In this document: one piece after another, positions 30,153-42,930 of the stretch
Layout of the letters: the number at the start of each line of letters is the position of its first letter
Position numbering within the stretch: position 1 is the first letter of the stretch
From: Oscillospiraceae bacterium
GTDB lineage: Bacteria; Bacillota; Clostridia; Oscillospirales; CAG-272
Direction of reading: 5' to 3'
Length of the DNA: 64,000 bases
NCBI GenBank assembly: GCA_015063585.1
Contig: SVTW01000003.1
Location: 1 to 64,000 of the forward strand
The notes under the pieces: generated by a model
Database searches by the model: none
What the model saw: the letters and a program-made list of their open reading frames with translations, nothing else
What the model was told of the DNA's origin: nothing
Program-made: the position numbers and the translations under genes

Positions 30153-31016
30153 ATGTCCGCTATTTTTCGAAAAGAATTAAAAATTTATTTTTCGGGTCTG
30201 TTCGGATATGTTTCCACCGCGATCCTCCTGCTTTTCGCGGGGCTTTTCTCGGCGCTGATCCATCTCTTTTCGGCAAGTGCCGATTTCGCCTTGACGCTGA
30301 CCTTGATGCAATGGGTCTTGATCGTGCTGATCCCCTTTTTCTCCATGCGCAGCATTGCCGAGGAACGCCACAGCCGCACCGACCTGCTCCTCTATTCGCT
30401 CCCTTTGCGCCTCTCCGAGGTCGTGCTCGGTAAATTTTTGGCGCAGGCGGTCCTGTTTCTCATTCCAACGGGCGTAATGGCACTCTTCCCGTTGCTCTTT
30501 TCCACCATGGGAAGCATCAACCTTGCCTCTGCCTACGTTGCCCTCTTTGGCTACGTGCTCATGGCGCTTGCCCTGATCGCGCTTTGCACCTACCTCTCCT
30601 CGCTGGTGGAAAACCAGATCGTTGCGGCGGTGCTTTCGATCGCGGCATTGCTCGGCTTCTATTTTCTCGGCTCCTTCCTGCCGCTTTTGCCCACCGCGTC
30701 GCTTTTCTCGCTGGTGGTCTGCCTGCTGGCGGCACTCGGCGCGGGGGCTTTGATGTGGCGCGCCACCAAAAACGTAACGCTCGGCCTGATCATCGCCGCG
30801 CTGCTTGTTACCGCCGTCTCTGTGGTCTTTCTTGTAAGACCCGAGGCGTTTGTCAATCTCATTGCTTCATTTTTGCATGCCGTGAATCCCTTTACGCGCT
30901 TCGGCGGCATGACCTATGGGCATCTTGATCTGCCCGCTGTTCTGTTTTATCTGACCTTTATCGGCGTTTTCCTGTTCCTCACGGTGCAGTCGATGGAAAA
31001 ACGCCGCCGCGTTTGA
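30153..31016 (+). CDS. ABC transporter permease (GldF-like)
   Basis: Six-TM-type hydrophobic protein; overlaps flanking genes by a few nt. Confidence 0.88.
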   Translation: MSAIFRKELKIYFSGLFGYVSTAILLLFAGLFSALIHLFSASADFALTLTLMQWVLIVLIPFFSMRSIAEERHSRTDLLLYSLPLRLSEVVLGKFLAQAVLFLIPTGVMALFPLLFSTMGSINLASAYVALFGYVLMALALIALCTYLSSLVENQIVAAVLSIAALLGFYFLGSFLPLLPTASLFSLVVCLLAALGAGALMWRATKNVTLGLIIAALLVTAVSVVFLVRPEAFVNLIASFLHAVNPFTRFGGMTYGHLDLPAVLFYLTFIGVFLFLTVQSMEKRRRV

Positions 31017-31033
31017 GAGGAGGGAGGCTTATC

Positions 31034-32563
31034 ATGCAAGAACGCAACCGCATCGCCGCCTTTTTCGGGCTCAACAAATACCACCGCGCAGGGGCTGTTT
31101 CGGCACTGCTGATCCTTTTGGTGCTGGTGCTTGCCATCACGCTCAATGCCCTCACCGCGCTTTTGCCGCACACGGTGTCCAAAATCAACCTCACGGGCTC
31201 CGATACCTTCAAGCTCTCGTCGCAAACGCTCGATTGGCTGGAGCATGAGCTCGACGAGGACGTGACCCTTTATTGGCTCTGCTCGGGCGGTCGCGCCGCG
31301 GCAGACTCCGACCTGTACGAATTCCTGCTCCGTTTTGAGGAGGCAAGCGACCGCGTCACGCTTCACATCGTTGACCCCGCCACCACGTCGGATTCCTTTA
31401 TCCAAGCCTACGGCGGCAGCTGGCCCACCGACCGCAGCCTGATCGTGGAAAGCGAAAAGCGCTATCGGATCCTCGATGTCAACGAGCTTTATTACTATTA
31501 CTACTACGACGGGACCAACAGCATGGTCCTCTCCGCCGCCGAATATCAGGAAATGCTCATGATCATGGAGGACGAGAAGTATGCCGCGCAAGCCGAAACG
31601 CTCCTCTCCTTCTTCACCGCTTATTTTGACGGCAACTCGCGCCTGACCAATGCCGTTAATTTCGTCACGCGCGACGATATCACCGTGGTCTACACGCTCA
31701 CGGGCTCGGGTGCCTCGGCGCTTGATTCCAACCTCTCCTATCTGCTCGCGCAGAATTGCCACGAGGTCCGCACAACCATCTCGATCGCCGCCCTGCCCGA
31801 GGACTGCGACGTGCTTCTTCTCAACGCGCCCACCACCGACCTCACCGATGCCGAAGCCGCCGCGCTCTCCGCATACCTCAATGCCGGCGGAAAGCTCTTT
31901 CTCACCACCTTTTATGCCGCCGCTGACCTCCCCAACCTTGCAAAGGTCCTCGGCACTTACGGACTTGGCTTTATGGACGAGGTGAACACCGTGCTGGAAA
32001 ACAACCCGAACTACGCGCTCAGCGATTCCACCTCCTCCTACCCCTCGCTCTTTAAAGTCCATCTGCGCGCCGATCACCCCTTTGGCGAGGGGCTCGAAAA
32101 CTCCTTTATCGTTTATTTCCCGCACGCGATCACGCTCACCGAAACCGAGGGTGTTACGCTCACCTCTTGGCTCTATACCTCGGCGGCGGGTCAGCTTTCG
32201 GTCTATAACAAGACCGACAAAAAATGGGAAAACAGCGAGAAACGTGCCGAATATACGGTCGGCGCGATCGCCGAGCGCGGAGAGACACAGATCGTTTGGA
32301 TCTCCTCGCCCGATGCCCTCACTGCAAATATCAATGCCTATACAACGGGCAGCGCGAACTTTGCACTCATCAAATCTGTGATCGACCACCTCGGCAATAC
32401 TGCAAATGAGTCGATCTCGATCCCATCCGCGCAAATCCCGCCCGCGAAGCTCGCCGTTACCCCCAATCAGCTCATGATCTGGAGTATCGTGCTCGTGCTC
32501 GTCCTGCCCGCCTCCGCACTTACCGTCGGCATCATCGTTTGGTCCTTTAGAAAGAAAAAATAA
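31034..32563 (+). CDS. GldG-family ABC auxiliary protein
   Basis: N- and C-terminal TM with a large extracytoplasmic domain; third gene after GldA/GldF-like genes. Confidence 0.85.
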   Translation: MQERNRIAAFFGLNKYHRAGAVSALLILLVLVLAITLNALTALLPHTVSKINLTGSDTFKLSSQTLDWLEHELDEDVTLYWLCSGGRAAADSDLYEFLLRFEEASDRVTLHIVDPATTSDSFIQAYGGSWPTDRSLIVESEKRYRILDVNELYYYYYYDGTNSMVLSAAEYQEMLMIMEDEKYAAQAETLLSFFTAYFDGNSRLTNAVNFVTRDDITVVYTLTGSGASALDSNLSYLLAQNCHEVRTTISIAALPEDCDVLLLNAPTTDLTDAEAAALSAYLNAGGKLFLTTFYAAADLPNLAKVLGTYGLGFMDEVNTVLENNPNYALSDSTSSYPSLFKVHLRADHPFGEGLENSFIVYFPHAITLTETEGVTLTSWLYTSAAGQLSVYNKTDKKWENSEKRAEYTVGAIAERGETQIVWISSPDALTANINAYTTGSANFALIKSVIDHLGNTANESISIPSAQIPPAKLAVTPNQLMIWSIVLVLVLPASALTVGIIVWSFRKKK

Positions 32564-32569
32564 TCTGCA

Positions 32570-33240
32570 GGACGCGCGGGGACGCGGGGACGCGGTTTAT
32601 GCGGGGGCGCGATTAATGCGGGGGCTTTTTGAAAAAAGACCCCTGCACCCCAAAAACTTCCCCGAACGAATTTTTATTGTGTGATGGAATGTTTATCGTC
32701 TCAAGGCTAAGGTATTCCCAATTGCCGTCAGGCGCCGCCAAGACCCTGCCGGCACTCGCGGAAGACGCGGGGATGCGGCTTGCGGGGGACTTTTGCAAAA
32801 GTCCCCCTGCACCCCCAAAAACTTTCCGGACTATTTTTATAGTGTGATGGGGTGCGCGTCGGCTCAGGACTTAGGTATTGCCAATTGCCGTCAGGCGCCA
32901 CCAAGACCCTGCCGGCACTCGCGGAAAAGAAAGAACAGCCCATGTCTTGTAGGGACCGGCGTAGCGAAGCGACGTGAGCGGAATGAATGACACCACGGTG
33001 TGGTGTCAGAACGCGAGCGTGACCGAGCCGCAGTGAGAACTCGACGGTCCAAGTGCGATAAGATTAAACCCTGCCGGCACTGTCGAGAAAGCAAATGTTT
33101 CCACAGCCTCCCTCCGGGAGGGAGGTGGGTTTTGCGTAGCAAAAGCCGGAAGGAGCCGGCGATGGCTATGCCTTGTAATTCCCAAAAACAGGAACGACAT
33201 GACTCATACGCATGCTCTTTCCGTCACGACTCCGTCGTGC
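32570..33240 (+). repeat. Intergenic repeat array (H-B'-H'-B'-F-D)
   Basis: Shares modules and order with 23290-23745. Confidence 0.85.
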
Positions 33241-33302
33241 CACCCCCTCGCGGAGGGAGCTGGTTTATGCAAGATTTTTACACCCTTTGTGTTTTCATCC
33301 GA

Positions 33303-33338
33303 AAGGGGCGGTCTCATTTCAACTTGAGACCGCCCCTT
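33303..33338. terminator. Perfect 14-bp stem hairpin, probable terminator for the minus-strand lipoprotein gene
   Basis: aaggggcggtctca tttcaact tgagaccgcccctt. Confidence 0.6.
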
Positions 33339-33362
33339 ATGTTTGTGCGTAAGTATTTCATG

Positions 33363-33989
33363 TTAGCCCGTAAAGGAATCGAGGTACCAAAGTCCATCGT
33401 CCTGTTTGACAATGCGGATCGACGCGGTTTGCGTCTGCTCGGGCGTGATATCGAGAACGTATTCGATTTCGACAAAGCAAGCATCGCGTTTGCCGATGGT
33501 CACGACCTTCATCGTAGAATAGTCATAGATCGGGATCCCCTCTATGGCAAAGGCATTTGAGGTGGATTGATACAGCGAGCCGTTTTCCTCCAGATAGCGA
33601 GCACCCGTCACGGCAGTGTCGGACGCGAGACCGTCAAAGGCGGCGGGAAAGAGCGCGGTTTCCAAATACTTCTGGCTATACACCTTTGCGGCGGCAATTT
33701 TGATCTCGTCCACCGACTGAAAATTCGCCTGCGGTTTCACGAGCTCGTAGTCGCCCTTATAGGGAAAATCGAAGTACAGGTGTGAAAATTCGGCAAATGC
33801 CGAGTCGGTTTTCCACACGGGCAGACCGTCGCCATAAAAGACCGTATTCAATTCATAGGACGCTTCGATCAGCTCCACCACACGGTCGTAGATTTCATCG
33901 ACGTGGGGTGGGGTGGCGCATGCCGAAAAGGTGACAAGAACCGTGGACAGCATGCAGAGTGTTAAAATCATTAATAGTATTTTTTTCAT
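33363..33989 (-). CDS. Putative lipoprotein, unknown function
   Basis: MKKILLMILTLCMLSTVLVTFSAC signal peptide and lipobox. Confidence 0.78.
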   Translation of the reverse strand: MKKILLMILTLCMLSTVLVTFSACATPPHVDEIYDRVVELIEASYELNTVFYGDGLPVWKTDSAFAEFSHLYFDFPYKGDYELVKPQANFQSVDEIKIAAAKVYSQKYLETALFPAAFDGLASDTAVTGARYLEENGSLYQSTSNAFAIEGIPIYDYSTMKVVTIGKRDACFVEIEYVLDITPEQTQTASIRIVKQDDGLWYLDSFTG

Positions 33990-34000
33990 GTTCTTTCCTT

Positions 34001-34087
34001 TTTTCGGGAATTGCAAGGCTTATCCTTCGCCGGCTCCTTCCGGCTTTTGCTGCGCAAAACCCACCTCCCTCCCGGAGGGAGGCTGTG
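34001..34087 (-). repeat. Intergenic repeat module D, reverse copy
   Basis: Matches module D consensus. Confidence 0.82.
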
Positions 34088-34363
34088 AGATAATTCGCTT
34101 TCTCGGTAATGCCCGATGGGTTTATGTTATCGAAAATCCCCTTCTTGGGTCATTCTGAGCCGCGCAAGCGTGTGAAGAATCTGGTTACTTTTCTGAAAAA
34201 GGCTAAGCCTTTAAAAGAATGTTTCAAGATCCTTCGCGGCTAACGCCCCGCTCAGGATGACCCACAAGGGGGCGAAAAACGCATACACGTGTGTTTTTCT
34301 TTATCGGCAGTGCCGGCAGGGTCTTGGCTAGCCTCGACGGCAATTGGCAATACCTGATCACTT

Positions 34364-34397
34364 GGACCGTCGCGTTCTCACTGCGGTTCGGTCACTT
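34364..34397 (-). repeat. Module F fragment overlapping the gyrA stop codon
   Basis: gtgaccgaaccgcagtgagaacgcgacggtcc (minus) versus gtgaccgagccgcagtgagaactcgacggtcc in copies near 23571 and 33019. Confidence 0.8.
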
Positions 34398-36912
34398 CTG
34401 TAGTCGGTTCTTCGGTGGGTTCTTCGGTGGGTTCTTCGGGATTTTCGTCCTCGCTATGCGGCGTGGTGGTGAAGTTTACAAGCTTTTGGTCCTCGCCAAG
34501 ACGCATCACAATGACACCGCCCGCGCTTCTCGAACGGCTCGGGATTCCCGAAACGGGAGTACGAATGATGGTACCCGTGTCGGTAATCATCATCAGGTCG
34601 TCGTTGTCGTCCACCGCGGCAATACCCGTGAGGATTCCGCTCTTTTCGGTGAGGTTGTAGCAGGTAACACCCATACCGCCGCGATGCTTCATCAGGCGGA
34701 AATCGTCGAACGGGCTACGTTTTCCGAATCCGTTTTCGGTAACACAGAGCAGGTCCTTGCCTTCCTCTACCACGCAAACACCCGCAACGTAGTCACCGTC
34801 ACGCAGGTTGATTCCGCGCACACCTCTTGCGGTTCTGCCCATCACGCGCACGTTGCTCTCCGAGAATCGGAGCGCCTGTCCTTGTGCTGTGGCGATCAGC
34901 AGGTCGCATTCACCCTCGGTTGCAACCACAAATACAAGCTCGTCGCCCTCGTCCAGATTGAGCGCGATCTTGCCGCCCTTACGCTGGTATTCGTATTCCG
35001 ACAGCAGCGTGCGCTTGATTACACCGCGCTTGGTTACCATGGTGAGGTAACGGTCGTCCGAGAAGCCGTCGACGCTGATGCACGCCGTGATCTTCTCGCC
35101 TTCGGTCAGCTCGAGAATGTTGACAATGTTTTGTCCCTTTGCGGTTCTGCCCGCCTCGGGAATCATATACGCCTTGCGCATTTGTACCTTTCCCGTGTTG
35201 GTGAACATCATCAGATAGGAGTGGCTGTTGACCGCGATCACACGCTCGATATAATCCTCTTCCTTTGTGGACATACCGATAATGCCGCGTCCGCCACGGT
35301 TTTGCGCCGAATAGGTGTCGGCAGGCTGACGCTTGATGTAGCCCGCGTGCGTGAGCGTAATGACACAGCTATGGCGCTCGATCAGATCCTCGAGAATGAT
35401 CTCATGCTCGGCGGGAACAATATCGGTGCGGCGATCGTCGGCATACTTGCGGCGGATCTCGCCCAGCTCGTCCTTGATGATCTGGCGGATCTTGCCCATG
35501 TCGGCAAGAATTGCCTCCAGCTCGGCGATCAGCGCGTGCAAGCGTGCCAGCTCGTCCTCAATTTTGCTACGCTCCATGCCCGTCAGCTTGCCAAGCGTCA
35601 TTTCCACGATCGCTTGTGCCTGCAGGTCGGAAAGACCAAACCGCTCCATCAGCGTGAGCTTGGATTCGGGGATCGAGGGCGAGGTCTTCATGATCTGCAC
35701 GATCTCGTCAATGTTGTCGAGCGCGATCTTATAGCCCTCGTAAATATGTGCCTTCGCCTTTGCCTTGTCCAGATCATACTGCGTGCGGCGGATAATGACC
35801 TGCTCCTGATGCGCGATATAGTGATCGAGGATCGTGGGCAGATCCAGCACCTTCGGCTCGTTGTTCACAAGCGCGAGCATGTTGATGGCAAAGGTCTCCT
35901 GAAGCTGGGTGTATTTGTAAAGCTGGTTGAGCACGATCTGCGGATTGACGTCGCGGCGATACTCCACCACAATGCGCATACCGTCTCTGCCCGATTCGTC
36001 GCGCAGCTCGGTAATGCCGTCGATCTTCTTTTCCTTTACACAGTCGGCGATCGACTCGCAAAGCATGCTCTTGTTCACGCCGAACGGAATTTCGGTGAAC
36101 ACGATGCGGCGGTGATCCTCCTCGATCGCGGCACGTGAGCGCACCATGATGTGTCCCTTACCCGTGGTGTAAGCCGCGCGAATGCCGTTGACACCGTAGA
36201 TCGTCGCGTAGGTCGGAAAATCGGGACCCTTGATATATTCCATCAGCTCGTCAACCGTGGATTCGGGATGGTCCATGCGGTAGACCGTGGCATCAATGAC
36301 TTCCCCCAGATTGTGCGGCGGAATGTTGGTTGCCATACCAACCGCAATACCCATCGAACCGTTGACCAAAAGATTGGGGAAGCGCGAGGGCAAAACCGTC
36401 GGCTCTTGCAGGCGGTTGTCAAAGTTGGGCATCATGGGAACCACGTTTTTGTCAAGGTCACGCATCATCTCGTCGGCAATGCGGTCCAAACGCGCCTCGG
36501 TGTAACGGTATGCGGCGGCGGGGTCGCCGTCGACCGAACCGAAGTTACCGTGACCCTCTACCAAGGGATAGCGCAGAGAGAAGGGCTGTGCCATACGTAC
36601 CATCGTGCCGTAAACGGCGGCGTCACCGTGCGGGTGATAGCGACCCAGCACGTTACCAACCGTGGTTGCCGACTTGCGGAAGGGCTTGGAGTGTACCAAG
36701 CCGTCCTCGTACATTGCGTACAGAATCCGTCTCGCACCCGGCTTCATGCCGTCCCGTACGTCGGGAAGCGCGCGCGCCATGATGACCGACATGGAGTATT
36801 CAATGAAGGATTTTTTAACCTCCTTCTCCATACTCACGTCCACGATCTTCTGGTTTTCAAACAGGGCGATCTCCTGCTGATTTGCTGCGTTTTTGTCTTT
36901 TTCGTTTGCCAC
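34378..36912 (-). CDS. gyrA: DNA gyrase subunit A
   Basis: [56 protein letters not shown]-terminal GyrA-box QNRGGRG. Confidence 0.97.
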   Translation of the reverse strand: MANEKDKNAANQQEIALFENQKIVDVSMEKEVKKSFIEYSMSVIMARALPDVRDGMKPGARRILYAMYEDGLVHSKPFRKSATTVGNVLGRYHPHGDAAVYGTMVRMAQPFSLRYPLVEGHGNFGSVDGDPAAAYRYTEARLDRIADEMMRDLDKNVVPMMPNFDNRLQEPTVLPSRFPNLLVNGSMGIAVGMATNIPPHNLGEVIDATVYRMDHPESTVDELMEYIKGPDFPTYATIYGVNGIRAAYTTGKGHIMVRSRAAIEEDHRRIVFTEIPFGVNKSMLCESIADCVKEKKIDGITELRDESGRDGMRIVVEYRRDVNPQIVLNQLYKYTQLQETFAINMLALVNNEPKVLDLPTILDHYIAHQEQVIIRRTQYDLDKAKAKAHIYEGYKIALDNIDEIVQIMKTSPSIPESKLTLMERFGLSDLQAQAIVEMTLGKLTGMERSKIEDELARLHALIAELEAILADMGKIRQIIKDELGEIRRKYADDRRTDIVPAEHEIILEDLIERHSCVITLTHAGYIKRQPADTYSAQNRGGRGIIGMSTKEEDYIERVIAVNSHSYLMMFTNTGKVQMRKAYMIPEAGRTAKGQNIVNILELTEGEKITACISVDGFSDDRYLTMVTKRGVIKRTLLSEYEYQRKGGKIALNLDEGDELVFVVATEGECDLLIATAQGQALRFSESNVRVMGRTARGVRGINLRDGDYVAGVCVVEEGKDLLCVTENGFGKRSPFDDFRLMKHRGGMGVTCYNLTEKSGILTGIAAVDDNDDLMMITDTGTIIRTPVSGIPSRSRSAGGVIVMRLGEDQKLVNFTTTPHSEDENPEEPTEEPTEEPTTEVTEPQ

Positions 36913-36966
36913 GTTTCTATACCTTTCCTGTTCGTATATTGTCTGAAATTACAATCAAAATTTGCG

Positions 36967-37515
36967 TTAAATGATGCGGCGTCGCTCCAGCCTGCGGCAG
37001 AAGGAGCGAAGCGGCAAAAAGAGCGCGATCCCGCATACAGCCGTGAGCAAAAGCTCGGGCAGGACAGCCGTCCACAAAAGCGAGAGAAGCGAAAACGTCG
37101 CATAGCTCAGGCTCGCCCGGAGCAGGGTCAACGCCGCCTTTGCGGACAGCGCGATCGCAAGCATCGTTAGATAGACCGTGAATCGCTTTGGGATCACGGC
37201 GCGGGCATAATGCCCGATGGGATAGCATAAAAGAAGATAAAAGAGCGGAAGGAGCGTAAATGTACCGCCCCCCATTGCCTCGATCAGAAAGCCCGCCGCA
37301 ATGCCTGTAACGGCACCGGTCTCCTTTCCGCAAAAGAAAGCGATCGCAAGTACGGTAACGGTGGTGAGATCGGGTATGGCGCCAAAGATGCGGATACGTC
37401 CGAAAAACGAGACCTGCAACACCGTGACAGCAAGGATCAGCACACCGAGCATCAAAACGGCTCGCAAATGGTCGGACCGTCGCGCCGCGCTGCGGCTCAT
37501 GAAGTATTTTGCCAT
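36967..37515 (-). CDS. mreD: Rod-shape-determining protein MreD-like
   Basis: Small polytopic protein directly downstream of mreC; ...DLTTVTVLAIAFFCGKETGAVTGIAAGFLIEAMGGG. Confidence 0.78.
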   Translation of the reverse strand: MAKYFMSRSAARRSDHLRAVLMLGVLILAVTVLQVSFFGRIRIFGAIPDLTTVTVLAIAFFCGKETGAVTGIAAGFLIEAMGGGTFTLLPLFYLLLCYPIGHYARAVIPKRFTVYLTMLAIALSAKAALTLLRASLSYATFSLLSLLWTAVLPELLLTAVCGIALFLPLRSFCRRLERRRII

Positions 37516-37529
37516 ACGTGCCTCTCTTT

Positions 37530-38378
37530 TCAAGCCGCGGGAGCGCTTTTCGACTCATATCCCGTGAGGATCATCACCCATTGAAGCGCCGAAAAATCAA
37601 CTGCGGGGCGCACGGTTGCCACCAAAGCGCGGCTGAATTCGTCCACCTCGACCGAAATGACCTCGCCGAGATAAAGATCGGCAGGATAGACGCTCCCGAT
37701 CCCGCTGGAATACACACGATCCCCCACCTGCACGTCGGCATTTGCCTCCACGTAGGTAAGCTTGCAAAGACCCTCCCGCGAGAGCGAATAGTCGCCGCTG
37801 ACAATGCCCGTGCTGCCGGTTCGCGGCAGATATGCGCCCACCGAGCTGTTGGGATCGATCACCGTGGTGACAGAGCACCAATTGATGCCGACCTCGGTAA
37901 CGTAGCCGACCACACCGGAAGCCGAAATGACGGGCATGTTGACCGCAATGCCGTGAATTTGACCGCGGTTGAGGGTAAAAGCGGTGGACGTACTGTCGGC
38001 AGAGAAGCCGATCACCATCGCGTCGCACATCACAAAAGAGGGGTGTGCGGCTTTGATGTCGAGATATTCGCGCAGACGCTCGTTCTCGGCTTCGAGAATC
38101 TCGCCGCGCTCCAGCTCCTCGCGGAGGGATTCCAATTCGTCTCGCAGGGCTTCATTTTCCTTTGTCAGCGCGTCGATTCCCTGAAAATACCGTCCAATGC
38201 CCGTAAAGCCGTTTGTCACAACCGAGGCGCACCAACGGAAGGGAGCGGTCAGGGTTCCAACTATATTTTTCGCAAGTCCGCCGTAGCCCATGAGAGAAAA
38301 CGTGGTTGGAACGGCGCAAAGCACCACAGCCACGCAAAGGCAGATGATAAAAAATTTATTTTGGAATAATTTTATCAT
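37530..38378 (-). CDS. mreC: Rod-shape-determining protein MreC
   Basis: N-terminal TM, coiled coil, ...ASGVVGYVTEVGINWCSVTTVIDPNSSVGAYLPRTGSTGIVSGD. Confidence 0.9.
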   Translation of the reverse strand: MIKLFQNKFFIICLCVAVVLCAVPTTFSLMGYGGLAKNIVGTLTAPFRWCASVVTNGFTGIGRYFQGIDALTKENEALRDELESLREELERGEILEAENERLREYLDIKAAHPSFVMCDAMVIGFSADSTSTAFTLNRGQIHGIAVNMPVISASGVVGYVTEVGINWCSVTTVIDPNSSVGAYLPRTGSTGIVSGDYSLSREGLCKLTYVEANADVQVGDRVYSSGIGSVYPADLYLGEVISVEVDEFSRALVATVRPAVDFSALQWVMILTGYESKSAPAA

Positions 38379-38527
38379 AGTCTTTCTCTTTTCTGCAGAT
38401 TGGTTTTGACGGTTTGCGGATTTTTTGGAATGGGGTTGAAAAAGTTCAGGGGTTGAGGGTTGAAAAAGTGCGAGGCAGAGCGACGCCAAGCATGACGGAA
38501 AGAGCATGCGTATGAGTCTCGTCGTTT

Positions 38528-38617
38528 CCGTTTTTGGGAATTGCAAGGCTTAGCCATCGCCGGCTCCTTCCGGCTTTTGCTACGCAAAACCCACCTCCCT
38601 CCCGGAGGGAGGCTATG
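38528..38617 (-). repeat. Intergenic repeat module D, reverse copy
   Basis: Matches module D consensus. Confidence 0.85.
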
Positions 38618-38676
38618 ATGAATCTCGCTTTTTCGCGAGTGCCGATGGGGGTGGCAGTGCTTAACATAATCGCATT

Positions 38677-38840
38677 TGGACCGTCGAGTTCTCACTGCGG
38701 TTCGGTCACGCTCGCGTTCTTCCTTCTTTGGACCGTCGAGTTCTCACTGCGGCTCGGTCACGCTCGCGTTCTGACACCACACCGTGGTGTCATTCATTCC
38801 GCTCACGCCGCTTCGCTACGCCGGTCCCTACAAGACATGG
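38677..38840 (-). repeat. Module F, reverse copy with tandemly duplicated end
   Basis: ggaccgtcgagttctcactgcggYtcggtcacgctcgcgttct appears twice, followed by gacaccacaccgtggtgtc. Confidence 0.85.
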
Positions 38841-39043
38841 GTTATTTTTTCTTTATCGGTAGTGCCGGCAGGGTCTTGGCGGCGCCTGACGGCAATTGGG
38901 AATACCTAAGTCCTGAGACGACAGACACTCCATCACACAATAGAAATTGGTTCGGGGAAGTTCTTGAAAGGTGTCGGAAAACTTCTTTCAAGAAGTTTTC
39001 TGACAAAAAAATCGTCTCCCTGCAAAAACCGCTCTTGTTATTT

Positions 39044-41083
<2,040 letters not shown>

Positions 41084-41390
41084 TCAATCCCGCATTTTTT
41101 ATGTGGATTTTTAAATTTTTTTCGATTGATTTTTTGGAAAACTTCTTTATGGGGTGCTCTAAATCGCGTGAGCCTGTGAAGGGTCTTGAAACATTCTTTT
41201 AAAGGCTTTGCCTTTTTCAAAAAAGCAACTCTCATACGGCAAGCCAATGGCGATTTAAAGTAGATCCCTGCCTCAAACAACCCATGGTTGTTTTCGTTGG
41301 TTTTGCTCCGTTCGGCATGCCTCACCTACGCAAAACTTCGACTCGGGGCTTCGCCCCTTCGCTCAGGATGACTCGAAAAATGTATTTTTT

Positions 41391-41903
41391 CTTTATCGGT
41401 AGTGCCGGCAGGGTCTTGGCGGTGCCTGCTGGCAAACGGCAGTACCTAAGTCCTGAGCCGACGCGCACTCCATCACACTATCAAAATCATTCGGGGAAGT
41501 TCTTGAAAGGTGTCGGAAAACTTCTTTCAAGAAGTTTTCTGACGAAAAAACGCATCTCCCGTGTTGCTCTCGGCACTCCACAGTCGATTTTTCTTTGCAA
41601 GAAGGAGGCGCAAAGAAAAATCTATCAAAAAGAAACGCCGATAGAAGGATTTCGCGCTCTGCGGAGCGCGCCAAGGGCTACTCGCCCTTGACCTCGCAAG
41701 CTTTTGAAAAAGCTTGACCAAAACTTTTCCGACAGAGCTTTCGGTTTTTTCCGCGAGTGCCGGCAGGGTCTTGGCGGCGCCTGACGGCAATTGGGAATAC
41801 CTAAGTCCTGAGCCGACGCGCACCCCATCACACTATAAAAATCGTTCGGGAAAGTTCTTGAAAGGTGTCGGAAAACTTCTTTCAAGAAGTTTTCTGACGA
41901 AAA
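41391..41903 (+). repeat. Composite intergenic repeat B-A-C-B-A
   Basis: See 26661-27170. Confidence 0.9.
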
Positions 41904-41949
41904 CCGCGCCCCCGCGTTCCCCGCAAAACCTGCTTTTTTTAAACTACCT

Positions 41950-42222
41950 TTACCCTTCGAATCCGCCGAATTGTTCGACTCTGCCACAGAGAGCAGAAGT
42001 GGAGAGTTGAGAGAAGCAGATGCGATAAGCCTTTGTTTTCGGGTCGCGGTAAAGTACAAAGGATTTCGGAATTTCTTCGGATGCAAAGCGCACACTTCCC
42101 TGCCGATTTGCCGCATTGATATACTTTTTTGTGACAGCCGAAACGGTTGCCGTGTCGGCATCAAAGATTGCTACAATATCACGAATGCGAATGTTCTGAT
42201 TATTTCCAACGTGTAAATACAT
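41950..42222 (-). CDS. remB: RemB/DUF370 family regulator
   Basis: MYLHVGNNQNIRIRDIVAIFDADTATVS...; position between recF and gyrB. Confidence 0.85.
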   Translation of the reverse strand: MYLHVGNNQNIRIRDIVAIFDADTATVSAVTKKYINAANRQGSVRFASEEIPKSFVLYRDPKTKAYRICFSQLSTSALCGRVEQFGGFEG

Positions 42223-42227
42223 GGCGA

Positions 42228-42848
42228 TTATTGATCTCCGTTTTGCGGAATATAGAACGTTTGCTCGGGTCCCGTGTCACGAATCAGCGTTTCGGGATCG
42301 CGGAACTTGAACAAAAGCAGCAAAATGATGTAGATATCGCCTGAGCAACCACCCAGATGCAAGCCGAATAAAACGGCTGTGAGCACGTAGCTCCACGGAT
42401 CTACAAAATAGAACCAAACGGCGAGAGCAAGAAAGATGACCGTGAATACCACAAGCGGCGCGGCAGAGGCAATGAGTGAGATCCGCCTTTTTACGTAAAT
42501 TTTCGGAACTCCGCAAAACGCGCAGCTCCAACTAATTCCAAAGGTCAGTTTTTCACCTGTGAGCACTTTATAGGCAATTCCGTGTACCAACTCGTGGAGC
42601 ACGATGTAGGCAAAGATCGCAACGCAAAAAATCATCATTGGAGTGATCATTTGCGCGTCACCAATGAAAGTATTACCGTTGAATCGACCCGTCAAAATCA
42701 AAGGCAGGAATGCAACTACCATTACCAATGCCAGAATGACCAACGCGATCAGATTCATAATCAGTCCAACCTTAACCGATTGGGCATTCAAATAAAATAC
42801 TTGACGATAGCCCTCAGGAAGGCTTTTTTCAAAATGTTTCGTTTTCAT
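42228..42848 (-). CDS. DUF3267-like putative zinc-metalloprotease membrane protein
   Basis: VLHELVHGIAYKVLTGEKLTFGISW HExxH motif, multiple TMs. Confidence 0.85.
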   Translation of the reverse strand: MKTKHFEKSLPEGYRQVFYLNAQSVKVGLIMNLIALVILALVMVVAFLPLILTGRFNGNTFIGDAQMITPMMIFCVAIFAYIVLHELVHGIAYKVLTGEKLTFGISWSCAFCGVPKIYVKRRISLIASAAPLVVFTVIFLALAVWFYFVDPWSYVLTAVLFGLHLGGCSGDIYIILLLLFKFRDPETLIRDTGPEQTFYIPQNGDQ

Positions 42849-42930
42849 AGTCCTCTTTTTTTCTTTTTTGGGAATTATAAGGCTCAGCCATCGCCGGCTC
42901 TTTCATGGAAGGAGGCTGTGGGAAAATTTG

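Noticed and set aside
34291-36138. 615-aa plus-strand ORF
   Set aside because: Antisense to gyrA; no protein-like motifs.
41284-41691. Recurring small ORFs such as ...PIFLCKKEAQRKIYQKETPIREFRALRSAPRATRP and VKLFQKLARSRASSPWRAPQSAKL
   Set aside because: They are translations of intergenic module C and its neighbours; similar only because the DNA repeats are near-identical. No SD and variable starts. Worth revisiting only if ribosome profiling shows translation.
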